Below, in pieces: positions 1 to 11,430 of a DNA stretch of 64,000 nucleotides. The position numbers and the translations under genes are program-made. This DNA is from Sialis fuliginosa (taxonomy: Eukaryota > Arthropoda > Insecta > Megaloptera > Sialidae). The notes under the pieces are model-generated. The model saw only the letters and a list, made by a program, of their open reading frames with translations. It ran no database searches and had not been told where the DNA came from. Numbering within the stretch: position 1 is the first letter of the stretch; each line of letters opens with the position of its first letter. The stretch is taken from NCBI GenBank assembly GCA_961205875.1, contig OY540822.1, positions 12,216,501 to 12,280,500 of the forward strand. The letters run 5' to 3'.

Positions 1-436
1 AGGGATTTGAAAAATTTTGAATTTTCACAAAATGGCGGATATTGAAAGTCGAAGTTCTTTATTCGACTAAAATTTCATTCGCATTTTCGGTTATAAAAAA
101 AATAATCGTCCAAAAAAAATCCTTCGTTCATCCGGAGGACAATTATGTATAGAATATGTGAGAAAAATTTCAACCCGATCGGCAAAGCCGTTCTCAAGTT
201 ACAGTGATCACCGACTTCGAAAACATGGTTTCGAGAAAAACGCGTTTAAAGTTTTGAGTACGATTTGCATGCAGATAAAACAATTATTTTGGAACTTACA
301 CTGAATCGTCTATGGACAAGATATTTATCTGAAATTTTCAGAGAATACCTACTTTTGAAATATTCTACTTTGCGAAAATGCAAAAAAATGGATTTTTTCA
401 AAATTCTAACTGGGTCTGCCCTCTTAAATGAGATGA
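1..436. repeat. Terminal part of a dispersed repeat
   Basis: No gene is visible. The end of this block (about 410-432, AACTGGGTCTGCCCTCTTAA) reappears reverse-complemented at 21867-21886. The 'ttttcacaaaatggcgg' and 'tttcgagaaaaacgc..ttaaagtttt' strings reappear near 26008 and 26190. I read this as the right part of an old repeat that begins outside the window; the class is unknown. Confidence 0.4.
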
Positions 437-542
437 ATTATTTGTTAGGAAGGGGTGAGTATTATTACATCAAAAAATGTTATGTTTAGGCGGTATACCC
501 AAAAAATTGAAAATTCCGAATTTTTTTAAATACTCTATAACT

Positions 543-727
543 TGGTCGTGTTATCGGCCAACATTTCGTCACATATTACAGTGGACATCTTCAAGGCTCT
601 TCTAAAAGTGCATAAGGGTCCGCACTCGTTAAATACTGGTTCGAGCGCGGACCCTTTTGCACTTTTAGAAGAACCCTGAAGATGTCCACTGCAATGTGTG
701 ACGAAACGTTGTCCGATAACACGACCA
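543..727. repeat. Fold-back palindrome, 86-bp arms, 13-bp loop
   Basis: Arms 543-628 and 642-727 are near-perfect reverse complements, and the outer ends read TGGTCGTGTTATCGG and CCGATAACACGACCA. The right arm contains CTGAAGA (676-682), then a short GTC/GAC stem, then GAAA (703-706). This is the same architecture seen in the Penelope-like pseudo-LTRs and in two other palindromes in this window. It is probably the head of a non-autonomous Penelope-like element. No coding potential is convincing. Confidence 0.7.
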
Positions 728-1580
728 AACCGACGCGGCTTACACCCAGAAGCCAAGATCCATATCAAGATCACCGCGGAAGCCTCAATACTTTTTTATC
801 AAAGTAGATAGGTACTTTTTATTTCCGTTTTTAAGGTATTTTTTTGTGTAGAATTGATTGGTGTATTTAGAATTTTTATATCTCTTTTCGTTTTCGAGTT
901 ACAAGTCCTAACTTTTTTAATCACATACTTTTTTAATATTATGTTTAATGACATATTTAAATTTTATTAAAATTCGTGGAATCAAAACTTTAATTAAATT
1001 CAGTTATACATTTGAAAGAAAAAGTTGCATATTTTGATTTATGTCGAAAAGTAAAATATTAAAAATATGCAAGAATATATAAAAATATTTTTTATATAAT
1101 GATTCGCGCAAAACCGACATTTTCCTCGTTCTATTTCTCGGCTACGTGTTCGAGACGATAATAAGTTGTTAAATTCAAGGCAAGATTTACCTAGTTCTCG
1201 CTTTTCCTCATTTTAATTTATTTTGTATCTAAAAGTATACATCTAATGATTTTCTCTACTGCTCGTTAATTAGATTTGATTGTTTTGGCACCTGAACGAT
1301 TAATTAAGTATTAATTTTACATCAATTCGAACTACGCGTTCACTTTATCAGTATGTATTACGTATTAGTTGACTTACGCCCGGTATTATAAATAATTGTG
1401 TTTTCCGTTGTCTATGGATTTGGTCTCTAAATGCTGCGAACAAACTAAATTGCTAAAATCCATAGACTGCCAATCGCACGGAAAATACGTCGTAGACTGG
1501 ATTTTTGTCGAAAAACAGTTCGTTTGAGATAAACTAACATATATACCAAATTAACTTCGTAAATGTATTTTATATGTACG
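728..1580. other. Gene-free AT-rich DNA
   Basis: No ORF, RNA gene or repeat boundary can be supported here. A partial self-complementarity around 1400-1480 ('tgtctatggatttggtc' against 'aaaatccatagac') is the only structure seen. Confidence 0.5.
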
Positions 1581-1582
1581 TA

Positions 1583-2060
1583 AGGTACTGGAACCAGTCT
1601 TGGATATGACCCTAGTAATAGTTATTTTTAAATTAAATGTACTGAATTAGAAATATGTGTTGATATTTGATTACTACCATTTCTGAATATTAATCTATAT
1701 ACATTTAACTGATTTGATGACAATTGGTATAATTAATTAATTAATTAATTATTATATTATCATAGCAACTGCTTTACATTGTTTCAAATTTGATGATATC
1801 TTTTGTTTCGTAGTACTTATCATTTTGTAATCATTAGCACTCCGTGCTCATTACTGATTTAACTTTATCCATTACTGGAGAAAAAAAACGAACAAAATAA
1901 AAATGTATAATTTAAAAAATAAACTATATTTGCTAACTTTGGTAATTAAATAGATTAAATAAATAGTTACTTGTTTGATTAGTAACACGAAAAAGAAGCC
2001 CGTAAATCACAAAAACAGTAAACCTTGCTCTTATAGCGGCCATAACTAGTGCCAGTACCT
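1583..2060 (+). mobile_element. TIR MITE (family 1, copy 1), TA target duplication
   Basis: The termini are inverted repeats (AGGTACTGGAACCAGT at the left, ACTAGTGCCAGTACCT at the right) and TA lies directly outside both ends (1581-1582, 2061-2062). A second copy with the same interior lies in opposite orientation at 20451-20958. The TA duplication suggests Tc1/mariner-type mobilisation, but no transposase is present. The interior is AT-rich and non-coding. Confidence 0.75.
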
Positions 2061-2195
2061 TATATGAAAATGTGAAAATATTGATATGACTGTTACATTT
2101 AGATTTTATTTTATATTTATTATATATTCATCGTCTTATGGAATTGAAACTGCTATATGCTTTCAGAGCACTTTTTCCCATTTATCATTTTCATA

Positions 2196-3045
2196 TACCG
2201 GGTGGTCTATTTAAATTGAGACAAGTAAATATTTCGAAAACTAAAGAATTTCAGAGAAAATTTTTGGTACAAAAGTTGCAGGGTTAGAAGGGGGAAAACT
2301 AATGAATGTAAAAAAATTGAACTTGAGTATATGTTTTAAGGTCATTTTGAGGTCAACTTCATTTTTTTAAATGGAAATATATATATATATTTTTGCATAT
2401 TCGTATTCTACAATAAAAAGGAAATAACTTTTGTCTAAAAAGTTTTTTCGAAAACCTTCCTGTTGAAACCACATTCTTCTTTTTTCTTCATCAGTTAGCT
2501 TATGTAGTTCATATAGCGCTTGATCCAAAAAGTTTTGATATTTTACACCATTCAAGTTTCCATAACAACAATTTATTTGGAAAGGCTTTGAGTTTTCCAG
2601 TTTGGCTAGGCTTTCGAATTATTTTGAAATATCTAATTATTATCATGTTGAAAAATGTATTGAAGTTGATGGTTATCACTTCGAATATTTATTATTTACA
2701 TTAATAAAACATTTTAAATTTCCATTATTTTTAGTTTCATTTTTTCTAGAAGATTAATTTCAGATATTTTTTTAAATTAAAATTGGGATTTAAAAAAAAA
2801 CTTTTTAGACAAAAGTTATTTCCTTTTTGTTGTAGAATACGAATATGTAAAAATATATATATATTTCCATTTAAAAAAATGAAGTTGACCTCAAAATGAC
2901 CTTAAAACATACTCTCAAGTTCAAATTTTTTACATTCATTAGTTTTACCCCTCCTAACCCTGCAACTTTTGTACCAAACATTTTCTCTAAAAATTCTTGG
3001 TTTTTTAAATATTTACTTGTCTCAATTTAAATAGACCACCCGGTA
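2196..3045. mobile_element. Fold-back element with about 250-bp arms
   Basis: The left arm (2196 to about 2452) is the reverse complement of the right arm (about 2792-3045). The ends read TACCGGGTGGTCTATTTAAA and its complement, and a 340-bp spacer lies between the arms. TA lies just outside each end, but the ends are palindromic, so the TA could be part of the element. There is no ORF of interest. Confidence 0.75.
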
Positions 3046-3879
3046 TACATACACATACATATATAGCTTCCGCTCCGTCCTTCACTGTTTCGATCTGTGT
3101 CCTCGAACCGCTCCGAAACGGTTGATGGGATGAGTGAAATTGGAATGGGTACAGAAAGACGATATCCAAGTTTCCGAATCGGTATCTGATGGGACGCAAC
3201 GCGCAAGAGCCGCTCGACCGCCGCCAAATTTGAATTTTTAAAACCCATGCATCGCATATGATAGTACACGCGATATGAATTATTTTGTTGACCGAATCGT
3301 ATAATATGTGCAGTGTGTTATACACAGAACCGAATTTAGGCACAAAATTATTTGATCAAATCGAAAATATAACCGCCGAATTATCGTGGGCGACAAAATT
3401 TTTATTTCACAGGAGAAGGTGTTTTTTTTTAAATATGAAGAAAAAAGACAATTTTATTATAAATGATTGTTTAATACTAAATTGAAAAATATTTAAAATA
3501 ATTACCTTTCCATGTCTACGATATGGATTTCCTTATTTGAACCTTAAAAATAACATTTTTCTCTTTAACTATCGTTCCCGAGGTTTTTTTTTGTTACCGA
3601 TATTGCTGATTTTTCTGCCATCAATTCATACCTATCTATGTATACTAAAACTCCAGAACGTTGGTAGTTGTATTGTTGATGTATTCAGTCCAATACTCGA
3701 AAATAAGTATGATTTCAAACCCATTCTTTAAAATAATCTTACATCAAACGCAAAATCTTAACAAAAGGGCTCTGTTACATATATGTAAGGCTGGGTACGA
3801 TTGGGTGAAGGTAAGAGTAAGCCCAAATTTTATAAATAACTAAAAAAAAAGATTATAAGAAGATATAGGTACCTAGTCG

Positions 3880-3950
3880 AAATAAAATCAATAATAAGCA
3901 TTGCGAGCGTAATTTCTATACTCGCAATGTAAAATTTATTGATTTTATTT
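3880..3950. repeat. Short imperfect hairpin
   Basis: AAATAAAATCAATAA..CATTGCGAG (3880-3907) is complementary to CTCGCAATG..TTATTGATTTTATTT (3921-3950), around a 13-base loop. It is too small to classify. Confidence 0.5.
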
Positions 3951-4289
3951 AACGGTATATTTGCTACAGGTAATGAATTATTTCAGAATTTTGAATGGAG
4001 CTTCTTATAATTAACAAAATTTGGGCTTTTTCTTGATTTTTGTATTAATTTTACGAGAAATTTCACTTTTTCTATTATATATAGCAAACCTTATTGCTTA
4101 TCGAAAAATAAATAATAATACAATTTTTTAACGGACATTCTGTGTAAAATAATTAATATATTAATAAATTACTATTACACGAAAACGCAAAACTAAGCTG
4201 AGAATGATTTTTCTAAATAAAGTTTAAAAATATTAATATCTTCCAAAAAATATTTTTATCATTAACTCCACATTTTTCGGAATTTCCGT

Positions 4290-4400
4290 TTTAAAGGAGG
4301 TGGTCCCATATAAATTTTATCAAAAGGGTAAAAAAATAAAACCGACTTCAAAAACTGTTCAATTTAATGTTTATATTACTTTTCAGTGTTTTATTTTTTT
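4290..4400 (-). repeat. Dispersed repeat, Lepidoptera-like type
   Basis: On the minus strand this reads '..gataaaatttatatgggaccacctcc..' followed upstream by 'gaagtcggtttt'. The same order is found on the plus strand at 19960-20172 and 59630-59815. It is a non-coding fragment. Confidence 0.5.
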
Positions 4401-5232
4401 CTTAAAAAAGTTTTTTTTTCTTTCAATATCATTTAAAATTTGATTATTATTTTCTAGAATATTCGGAACGAATCAAGCGCGTAAATGGAGTATCGCCGAA
4501 TTGAAATTGCAAGATTGACCGACTGTTCAATCTATTAATGTATTTTTTCGGGCGTGTATCATAATATGTGAATGTGATGCCACACATGCAATGTGTTAAT
4601 TTTATTTACGGTTTTCCTGTAAATTGTACCAGCATACTCTTTTATCTTTCCATTTGATTTGTGAATAATTCATTTATACCGTGGACTCTACTGTTTGCGT
4701 AATTCTGAATAGCTTTTATCCCATATAAATGTAAAAAAAAGAATAATTAATTAATATCAATATAGCATTGTTTTAACGCCTTAATTTGCAATTAATATTG
4801 CTACTCTAGTGAAACGAGGGTAAATAAAAGGTATTCTGTTTTGTGACACATTTCTCGGAAGTAAAGGGTTGATCCAGAATAGCTTTAAAATATTCATTAA
4901 ATTGTCTAGTTTTACGTATTAAAAATTCAAATCGTTTTGAACAAATATACAGCCAATAATGTACCTACATCAAAAATTAGTTTTAATTAAATAAACGAAT
5001 AATACGTATGTTAATTATTCTATCATTTTAGTTTTCAAGCAGGAACTGCATTATTTTAAAACTGGGACTTAAATTTCAGGAAAAATCTGATTTTAATAAT
5101 TTATAGACATTGTATTTTTAAATAAAAGATTACAATTTTTATATAATACGGATTATTTTCTCCGTGTATATAGTATAAAACAAAATCCCTCGCCACGTCT
5201 GTCTGTCTGTGTGTACGATTTTCTCAGTAACT

Positions 5233-5475
5233 ACTTAACAGATGGTTTTTACTTTCTTATATCCATGTATATGAAATATACATAATATATAAGTAAAGTA
5301 TTGTTAAGCCGATTTTTTCGAAATCCGGATTTTGATGGAATTATCCATATTAACCTTCCCTGAATCTGTCGGTCTGTCGTCTGTAAGCGCTGTAACTCAA
5401 ATACGACAAATCGTAGAAGGATGAAATTGTATATTTAATATTAATTTTTGTCTGGGAAGAAAACGTCCTATTTTT
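5233..5475 (+). repeat. Dispersed repeat, copy 1 of 2
   Basis: It matches 31185-31400 on the minus strand over several blocks, including 'catgtatatgaaatatac', 'aatccggattttgatggaat', 'gtaagcgctgtaactcaaat' and 'tttgtctgggaagaaaacgt'. The copies contain short CTGT runs. It is a non-coding element with unclear boundaries. Confidence 0.65.
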
Positions 5476-5676
5476 GAAAACGATCTTTCAACCGGATACG
5501 TCGATTTGTGAATTTTTCAAATTACTTTGAAACAATACGAAATAGAGAAAAATGGTCTAGTTAAAAATTGTAGGTAATATCAATATCTATAATTTAAGTT
5601 CTTTTCATTTTTTTCGAAAAAAATAATTTTTGAAAAAAAAATTTTTTATTATAATTCGAATGGTTCATAACACAAT

Positions 5677-6077
5677 CATGGGACTTTCTTATACGTATTA
5701 CAGAGATTGAACAGTGTGCGTGTTTGCAGTAGGTACCATGGGACTTTCTTATACGTAATACTGAGAGTGAGCAGTGTGTGTGATTTTAAATAATTATATA
5801 AAAAAATTCTTTCTAGCTAAATCATATGTGCTGAAAAAAAATATATGGGGAATAAATTATACTCAACATTTTTTTCTTATTTCAAAAATAATTCGAAAAT
5901 TCAAAAATTGACAAGAGTAAACATCCGTTTTCAGTTATTACGTTAAAAAAAATCATTTGTTAAAAAATGTAGTGAATAATATAATCTATATTATTCATTT
6001 TATTCAGAAATGTTTTAATAAAATAAGAATCACGTATACTATTCGTTGTTAGGATTACGTATAAAAAAGTCCCGTGG
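5677..6077. repeat. 60-bp tandem duplication and inverted terminus
   Basis: The 60-bp unit starting CATGGGACTTTCTTATACGT at 5677 is repeated at 5737. The reverse complement of this unit start (ACGTATAAAAAAGTCCCGTGG) occurs at 6057-6077. A TIR element 5737-6077 with a duplicated left end is one reading. No target duplication is clear. Confidence 0.5.
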
Positions 6078-6540
6078 TTTCCAAGGCAGATATTTTTATT
6101 ATAAAAAATATTTAATCTAATAATTAATTAGGTCGACTGTACGTACAAAATCATATTAAAATTAACTTTTATAGAGTTAAAACTCCTTTTATTATAAATG
6201 GCACTTTATTAAGTTATCTATTGGCGTTTTATTGAATGGTCTATGATTATATTATTATAGTTCCACAGATATACGCTTTCAAAGTGTAATTGCTCTCGAG
6301 GTTACCTTCTTGTTCTGTCGGGAAAGACATAGTTCTATGTCAGAAATGTATAAGATATTTTTTGTAATGTTTCATCGTCGAAAATCGGGAACAGGAAATT
6401 GAATTTCCCGGGAATTACCGAGAGTTCCTTTTTTAGTATTTTATACATCTAATATACATAAGTTATTTATATACATAAATGTGCCTGTCAACTTTTTTAA
6501 AGATTTCTTTCAAACACCCTCACCTTCGTTAATTTAACAT

Positions 6541-6680
6541 AAATATATAAAGAGATAAATCCTGACTGACTGACTGGATCTAGAAACGTGAAATTTTGGG
6601 GAAGTCTTCCTTCAATGATCTATGTACCGACTTATAAGGAATTTTCTATTAAAATTAGAATCCATGTGTGTTGCGATATT
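6541..6680 (+). repeat. CTGACTGACTGAC-type dispersed repeat fragment
   Basis: 'cctgactgactgactgg' followed by 'ctagaaacgtgaaattt' recurs in inverted orientation at about 58830-59010 inside an orb2 intron. It is non-coding and its class is unknown. Confidence 0.5.
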
Positions 6681-8380
6681 AAAAAAAAGTTCCTCTAACA
6701 ATTCAATTGGTATTAGATTATAAAATTATATAAATGCTTATAAAAACGAATAAAACGCAGGTGGGCCGTATGAATGTAGACATAAATATCACTAAAGTAT
6801 CCCCAAATTTTATTTTTATAGCAGTTTTAGGATATAATCGTTATTATGGATTTTCCATTCTGTTTTTAGATATGTATAATAAAAATATGTATGTCTGAAG
6901 TAAAAATAATATAAGCAAAACTAAGTACGAAAAATGGTGGACAGGTTTAAAAAACATGACGTAATAGAATAATTTCTATTGTCTCATTTCCACGTTTTTT
7001 TTGTAGAAATAACTGTATAAACATTCGTTGCTATAATTAATTCAATAGTATACAAATTGTAATGAAATTACAATTATTAGACGGTACTGCACGAACAAGA
7101 AATTACTTCGAATTTGGGGAATAGATAATTGCTAGATGAAGAAGTTAAGAAAATGAAATGATACAGTTATTTTCAATGAAATTATAAAATACATTTATAA
7201 TAGGTATTTTAAAATAAAATTACGTAACATTGTGCTGCTGCAAAAACTTGAAGAAAAGATTCACAAATTTCCAGAGATTTAATTTTAATTTTCTTGGAAT
7301 TCAGGATTTAATAAAATCGACGAAATCTGTTGGTAATTCCTGGGAGGAAAGATTAAACTTTTTTTATAGAAATTTTTTATAATCATTGTACATATCTCCA
7401 GCTTATAGTTTTAAGGTTGTATTTTAGGGGGTATATTATTAAAAATAAGACAAACTATTAATTACACATTATTTATTGGTCATTTAAAAATAAAAAATAA
7501 ATAGTTTACAATTTTTTTTATCATAAATTATGACATAATTGTGATATTTAAATTAAACTAGCGTCTAGTAATGAGAAAACAAGGGGAAAAATATAGGGAG
7601 GTGAATTTTATAATTTTAGAAAAATTGATACTTACAGGACTCTAACTACCAAATGATTCAAAATTTAAAACTATTCTGTAAAATAAAAATAACTGGGAGA
7701 AGAGTAGCAAAATCCTATTAAATTTTATATGCTAATGTGTTTAAGGATTGGGAATTATATAATGATCTATATGATACATCTATTAGCGTTTTATTTATTG
7801 TTCTACGATTATTAGTTTTGGAGATTTAAGCTATCAAAGTGTGGCATATTTTCGTGCTCCGAAGGTAAATGTTATTAACTATTCTAAAGTTACTGTAATT
7901 TATAGCCGTCGCCAAACAGGAGACGTTTTTTATCCACCCGGTATATATTAATTGGTGTCATACATATGTAGATAATTAGTGTATAAATACGTAGGTTAAT
8001 TGTTAATACTTTTATTTATTTAATAATGACATACAATGGCTGCTACTTCTTGTTCTTCTTCATTATGATAATGTCACAAGAAGATAAATAATAGATAAGG
8101 ATGTATAAACTCTAGATAATATAACATTGAAAACGGAAAAAAATAGATATGTTGTGCTGGTTCGTTATATTTTTAAATATCTGCAGTACAAATTATATTG
8201 CGTACAAATTGTGATGAAATTATTTGCTCTCACGTTTTTCTGTTTGTTTACTAATTTTATACTTGAATTATGATTTATAATACCCCTATATGTTATCTCG
8301 TTTCACGTATGTAGGTAACATTAATGATTTTTAAATACACCGTGTCAGGGTTGGCATTACTGTATCCAAAAATAATTTAA
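6681..8380. other. Gene-free AT-rich DNA with old diverged repeats
   Basis: No gene is supported. Segments near 6226-6320 and 7785-7865 share '(a/g)gcgttttatt..', 'ct(a/c)(t/c)gattat' and 'atcaaagtgt' at matching spacing, and so look like ancient copies of one repeat. The right flank ends in TC at 8381-8382, where the (TA)n of the Penelope-like insertion begins. Confidence 0.4.
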
Positions 8381-8426
<46 letters not shown>

Positions 8427-8442
8427 AATATACCTATTTTGT

Positions 8443-8898
8443 ACGTTTTTAAACTAAATTTTTAAGTTTTAATGTTTTAAAAAAATTGTTTTTATATATT
8501 GTTTTATCTGTTGGATATCACATTTACATATTTTTAGTCTTTTGTACAAGAATGGGTACTTTTTAATATTTAAAAAAAATTTTTTTGATGTAATATGCAT
8601 CTTTTACTACATACATATGGTCACACTAATTACTGTTTAAATTGTAAGTAAAAAAAATATGTTTATATCTATGAATATCTTGTTCATTTGCTTATGTTAC
8701 TTACTTATGTTTATGATTTCTTATAGGGATTATTATTAATTTCTGATGAAGACAAAAATGTTGAAAATTAAAATAAGCGCTATTAATTAAAATGATTTGA
8801 ACATTGGTTTAGTTCTTTAATTAATATTTTGACCTAAAAAAAAACCCCTACAAAATAGGTATATTTAAATAATATCAAGATGGTCATATATATGAATA

Positions 8899-8902
<4 letters not shown>
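8443..8902 (+). repeat. PLE direct pseudo-LTR, left copy
   Basis: It starts ACGTTTTTAAACTAAATTTT and matches 11886-12343 at nearly every base, including 'ctgatgaagacaaaaatg' and the final 'tggtcatatatatgaatact'. From about 8573 onward it is also complementary to the inverted copy at 8925-9222. Confidence 0.85.
8743..8766 (+). ncRNA. Hammerhead-like core motif in left pseudo-LTR
   Basis: CTGATGA at 8743-8749 is followed by one extra A, a weak GAC/GTT stem and GAAA at 8763-8766. Hammerhead ribozymes are described in PLE pseudo-LTRs. This copy departs from the consensus by the extra base and a weak stem II, so activity is doubtful. Confidence 0.35.
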
Positions 8903-8924
<22 letters not shown>

Positions 8925-8936
<12 letters not shown>

Positions 8937-9222
8937 AATATACCTATTTTGTAGGGGTTTTTTTTAGGTCAAAATATTAATTAAAGAACTAAACCAATGT
9001 TCAAATCATTTTAATTAATAGCGCTTATTTTAATTTTCAACATTTTTGTCTTCATCAGAAATTAATAATTATCCCTATAAGAAATCATAAACATAAGTAA
9101 GTAACATAAGCAAATGAACAAGATATTCATAGATATAAACATATTTTTTTTACTTACAATTTAAACAGTAATTAGTGTGACCAAATGTATGTAGTAAAAG
9201 ATGCATATTACATCAAAAAAAT
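8925..9222 (-). repeat. PLE inverted pseudo-LTR
   Basis: It is the reverse complement of about 8573-8880, running from 'tatttaaatatacctatttt' to 'catcaaaaaaattt'. Homology stops inside the start of the RT ORF. With the left direct copy it forms a long hairpin around a (TA)n centre. The hammerhead-like motif is present on the minus strand (9035-9058). Confidence 0.85.
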
Positions 9223-11093
9223 TTAATGTTGTCATTAATAAATTTAATAAATTGAAGTCTGAAGCCATGGTTAATGAAAATCAATATATTAATAATTGTA
9301 TCAATAGTTCTAAACAGATAGTAGATAACTATAATAATAATAAAAATAGAAATTTAATAATAAGTAATAACCATGTTTCTAAATATAATAACAAATATAA
9401 TTGTAAGCTACCAATAGATATTGAATTTAACCCTCTTAAACACAATGAGGAGAATTTTGTTGTTAATTTAACCTCTAACAAGATACCTGATAATATTAAC
9501 AATTTATTAAAACTTGGATCAAATTTCAATTTACCCTATAATAATAATAATCTACCTATCAATGATATGATTATTTCATTTGAATATGGTATTGACAACC
9601 TAGATGAAAATGAAAAAAACTTAATTAGAAATAAATTTATATATAATGTTAATCAGTACAAGGATAACATGAAAAAAAACAATTTTTTGAATAATAAATA
9701 TAATTGTTCTCTAATTAAGGATGTTTCTGATGCAAGGAAGTTTTTTAAGGAGAATGAAAATATCAAAGTGATTCGTGCTGATAAAACTAATAAAACCGTA
9801 TTGATTGATAAAGTAGATTATGATAATAAAATGTATGAGCTGTTAAATGATGGTGAAACATATCTTAAAATACATAAAGACCCCACTAATATTTTCCAGA
9901 ACAGAAACAATAACATTATTCAAAAATTTTATGAAATGGGTTATATTGATCAAAATTTGAGTAACCAACTTAAAGTGCATAATAGTACTCCTCCACAAAT
10001 TTACGGGTTGATAAAATTACATAAAGTAAATAATCCTGTCAGACCTATAGTTGCTTCATATAATAGCCCACAACAAAAATTGTCAAAATTTTTCTCTGAT
10101 ATTTTAAAAAATATTACTGCTAATAATAATACCGTGAGAGACTCTTGGGAATTCCATGAATTTATTAAAGATTTTCATATACCTAATAAATATAAATTAA
10201 TTTCACTTGATGTTAAATCATTGTTTACTAACATACCTATCGATACTACTATTGAGATTATCACTAATAAATGGGAAGAAATAAAAAAATACACTAATAT
10301 TGAGAAGGACGATTTTATTGATGGTTTGAAATTTTGTTGCAATACGTCATATTTCCAGTTTAAAAATCAATTTTATTCACAAATTTATGGAGCACCTATG
10401 GGTTCATCTCTATCTGTTGTTTTGGCTGATATTATTATGAACGAACTACAAGAGTCTGTTTTGAAAAATGTAGATTATGAGATTCCTTTTTTTAAAAGAT
10501 ATGTTGATGACATCATTACAGCAATACCTTCGGATAAAATTGAAACTTTATGCAATAGCTTTAATTCTTTTCATGATAGATTACAATTTTCTTATGAACT
10601 TGAAAATCAAAATAGAGAAATTAGTTTTTTAGATATAAAAATTTTGGTTAACAAACATAATAAAGTTGAAACCATATGGTATACTAAACCTACCTGGTCT
10701 GCTAGATATTTGAACTACAATTCTAATTCCTCTATTGAACATAAACGTAATGTTATTACTGCTATTTTAGACCGGGCAATTAAATTCACTAATTTTAAAT
10801 ATAGAAGTCAAATACTCAACAAAGTTTACAATATTTTCTTATTAAATGGTTATCCCATTAATTTTCTTAAAAACACTATAAATAATAGACTCAAAAGTAT
10901 ACTTTATGGACATAATAAAAATAGTAAAAGTTTGGCTGTTGCAGAAAATTCCAATTACTCTTATGATGATCAAATATATTTTTCATTCCCGTATATACCT
11001 ATTTTATCTGAAAAAATGAAAAGAGTTGTTTCTGGACATAATATAAAAATGATAAACAAAAATAAGTATACTACAAAAATTTTTTTTTTCTAA
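9201..11093 (+). CDS. Penelope-like reverse transcriptase (frameshifted before GIY-YIG domain)
   Basis: The 630-residue frame carries the RT core of Penelope-like elements, which copy RNA into DNA for insertion. Visible motifs are ADKTN (fingers), YGLIKLHK, RPIVAS, motif A LDVKSLFTN (Asp at about residue 337), motif B YGAPMGSSLS, the catalytic YVDD at residues 434-437 and motif D ISFLDI. The first ATG (9201) lies in the inverted pseudo-LTR; an ATG at 9264 would avoid most of the repeat and may be the true start. The reading frame ends at 11091-11093 just after a run of 10 T. The next ORF (11116) continues one frame over, so a single T indel has cut the RT from its endonuclease. Codon use is strongly AT-biased, like the surroundings. 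Confidence 0.9.
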   Translation: MHITSKKFNVVINKFNKLKSEAMVNENQYINNCINSSKQIVDNYNNNKNRNLIISNNHVSKYNNKYNCKLPIDIEFNPLKHNEENFVVNLTSNKIPDNINNLLKLGSNFNLPYNNNNLPINDMIISFEYGIDNLDENEKNLIRNKFIYNVNQYKDNMKKNNFLNNKYNCSLIKDVSDARKFFKENENIKVIRADKTNKTVLIDKVDYDNKMYELLNDGETYLKIHKDPTNIFQNRNNNIIQKFYEMGYIDQNLSNQLKVHNSTPPQIYGLIKLHKVNNPVRPIVASYNSPQQKLSKFFSDILKNITANNNTVRDSWEFHEFIKDFHIPNKYKLISLDVKSLFTNIPIDTTIEIITNKWEEIKKYTNIEKDDFIDGLKFCCNTSYFQFKNQFYSQIYGAPMGSSLSVVLADIIMNELQESVLKNVDYEIPFFKRYVDDIITAIPSDKIETLCNSFNSFHDRLQFSYELENQNREISFLDIKILVNKHNKVETIWYTKPTWSARYLNYNSNSSIEHKRNVITAILDRAIKFTNFKYRSQILNKVYNIFLLNGYPINFLKNTINNRLKSILYGHNKNSKSLAVAENSNYSYDDQIYFSFPYIPILSEKMKRVVSGHNIKMINKNKYTTKIFFF

Positions 11094-11115
11094 ATTAAAA
11101 AATAAAACTGATAAG

Positions 11116-11430
11116 ATGAAATGTTCTAACGTTATTTATAAACTTAAATGTTCTTGTGATTATTCTTACTTAGGGCAATCTAAACAATACTTGCAAAAGA
11201 GAATCAACAGTCATAAATATGCTAAAAATGAAGTTACTGCACTTCGTACCCATATACAACAGACTGGTCACGAAGTTGAATATGGTGATGTTGAAATTTT
11301 AGATTTTCAGCCTATTTTAAAAAAAAGATTACTTAGTGAATCGTTACATATCTTAAAAGAACCTAAATGTCTTAACTCTAGAGAAAATCTTAATCACCTC
11401 AAAGAATCATATCTAAATTTAATTAAATAA
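11116..11430 (+). pseudogene. GIY-YIG endonuclease domain of the PLE, displaced by frameshift
   Basis: The 104-residue frame contains a PLE-type GIY-YIG nuclease, with VIYKLKCSC near the start, YLGQS, an Arg in KRINSH, and a C-terminal half with GHEVEY and NSRENL. In PLEs this domain is fused to the C-terminus of RT and nicks target DNA to prime reverse transcription. Here it is in a different frame from the RT, and the open reading extends back across 11094-11115 with no stop as far as the T run. The ATG at 11116 is therefore probably not a natural start. The copy is inactive unless the T-run difference is a sequencing error or is bypassed by slippage. Confidence 0.85.

Larger units (their letters stand above)
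3046..5232. other. Gene-free stretch with a small GC-richer patch
   Basis: No gene is supported. At 3062-3260 the base composition is clearly less AT-rich than its surroundings, with two overlapping minus-strand open frames that match nothing I recognise. The rest is AT-rich apart from the hairpin and repeat listed separately. Confidence 0.4.
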
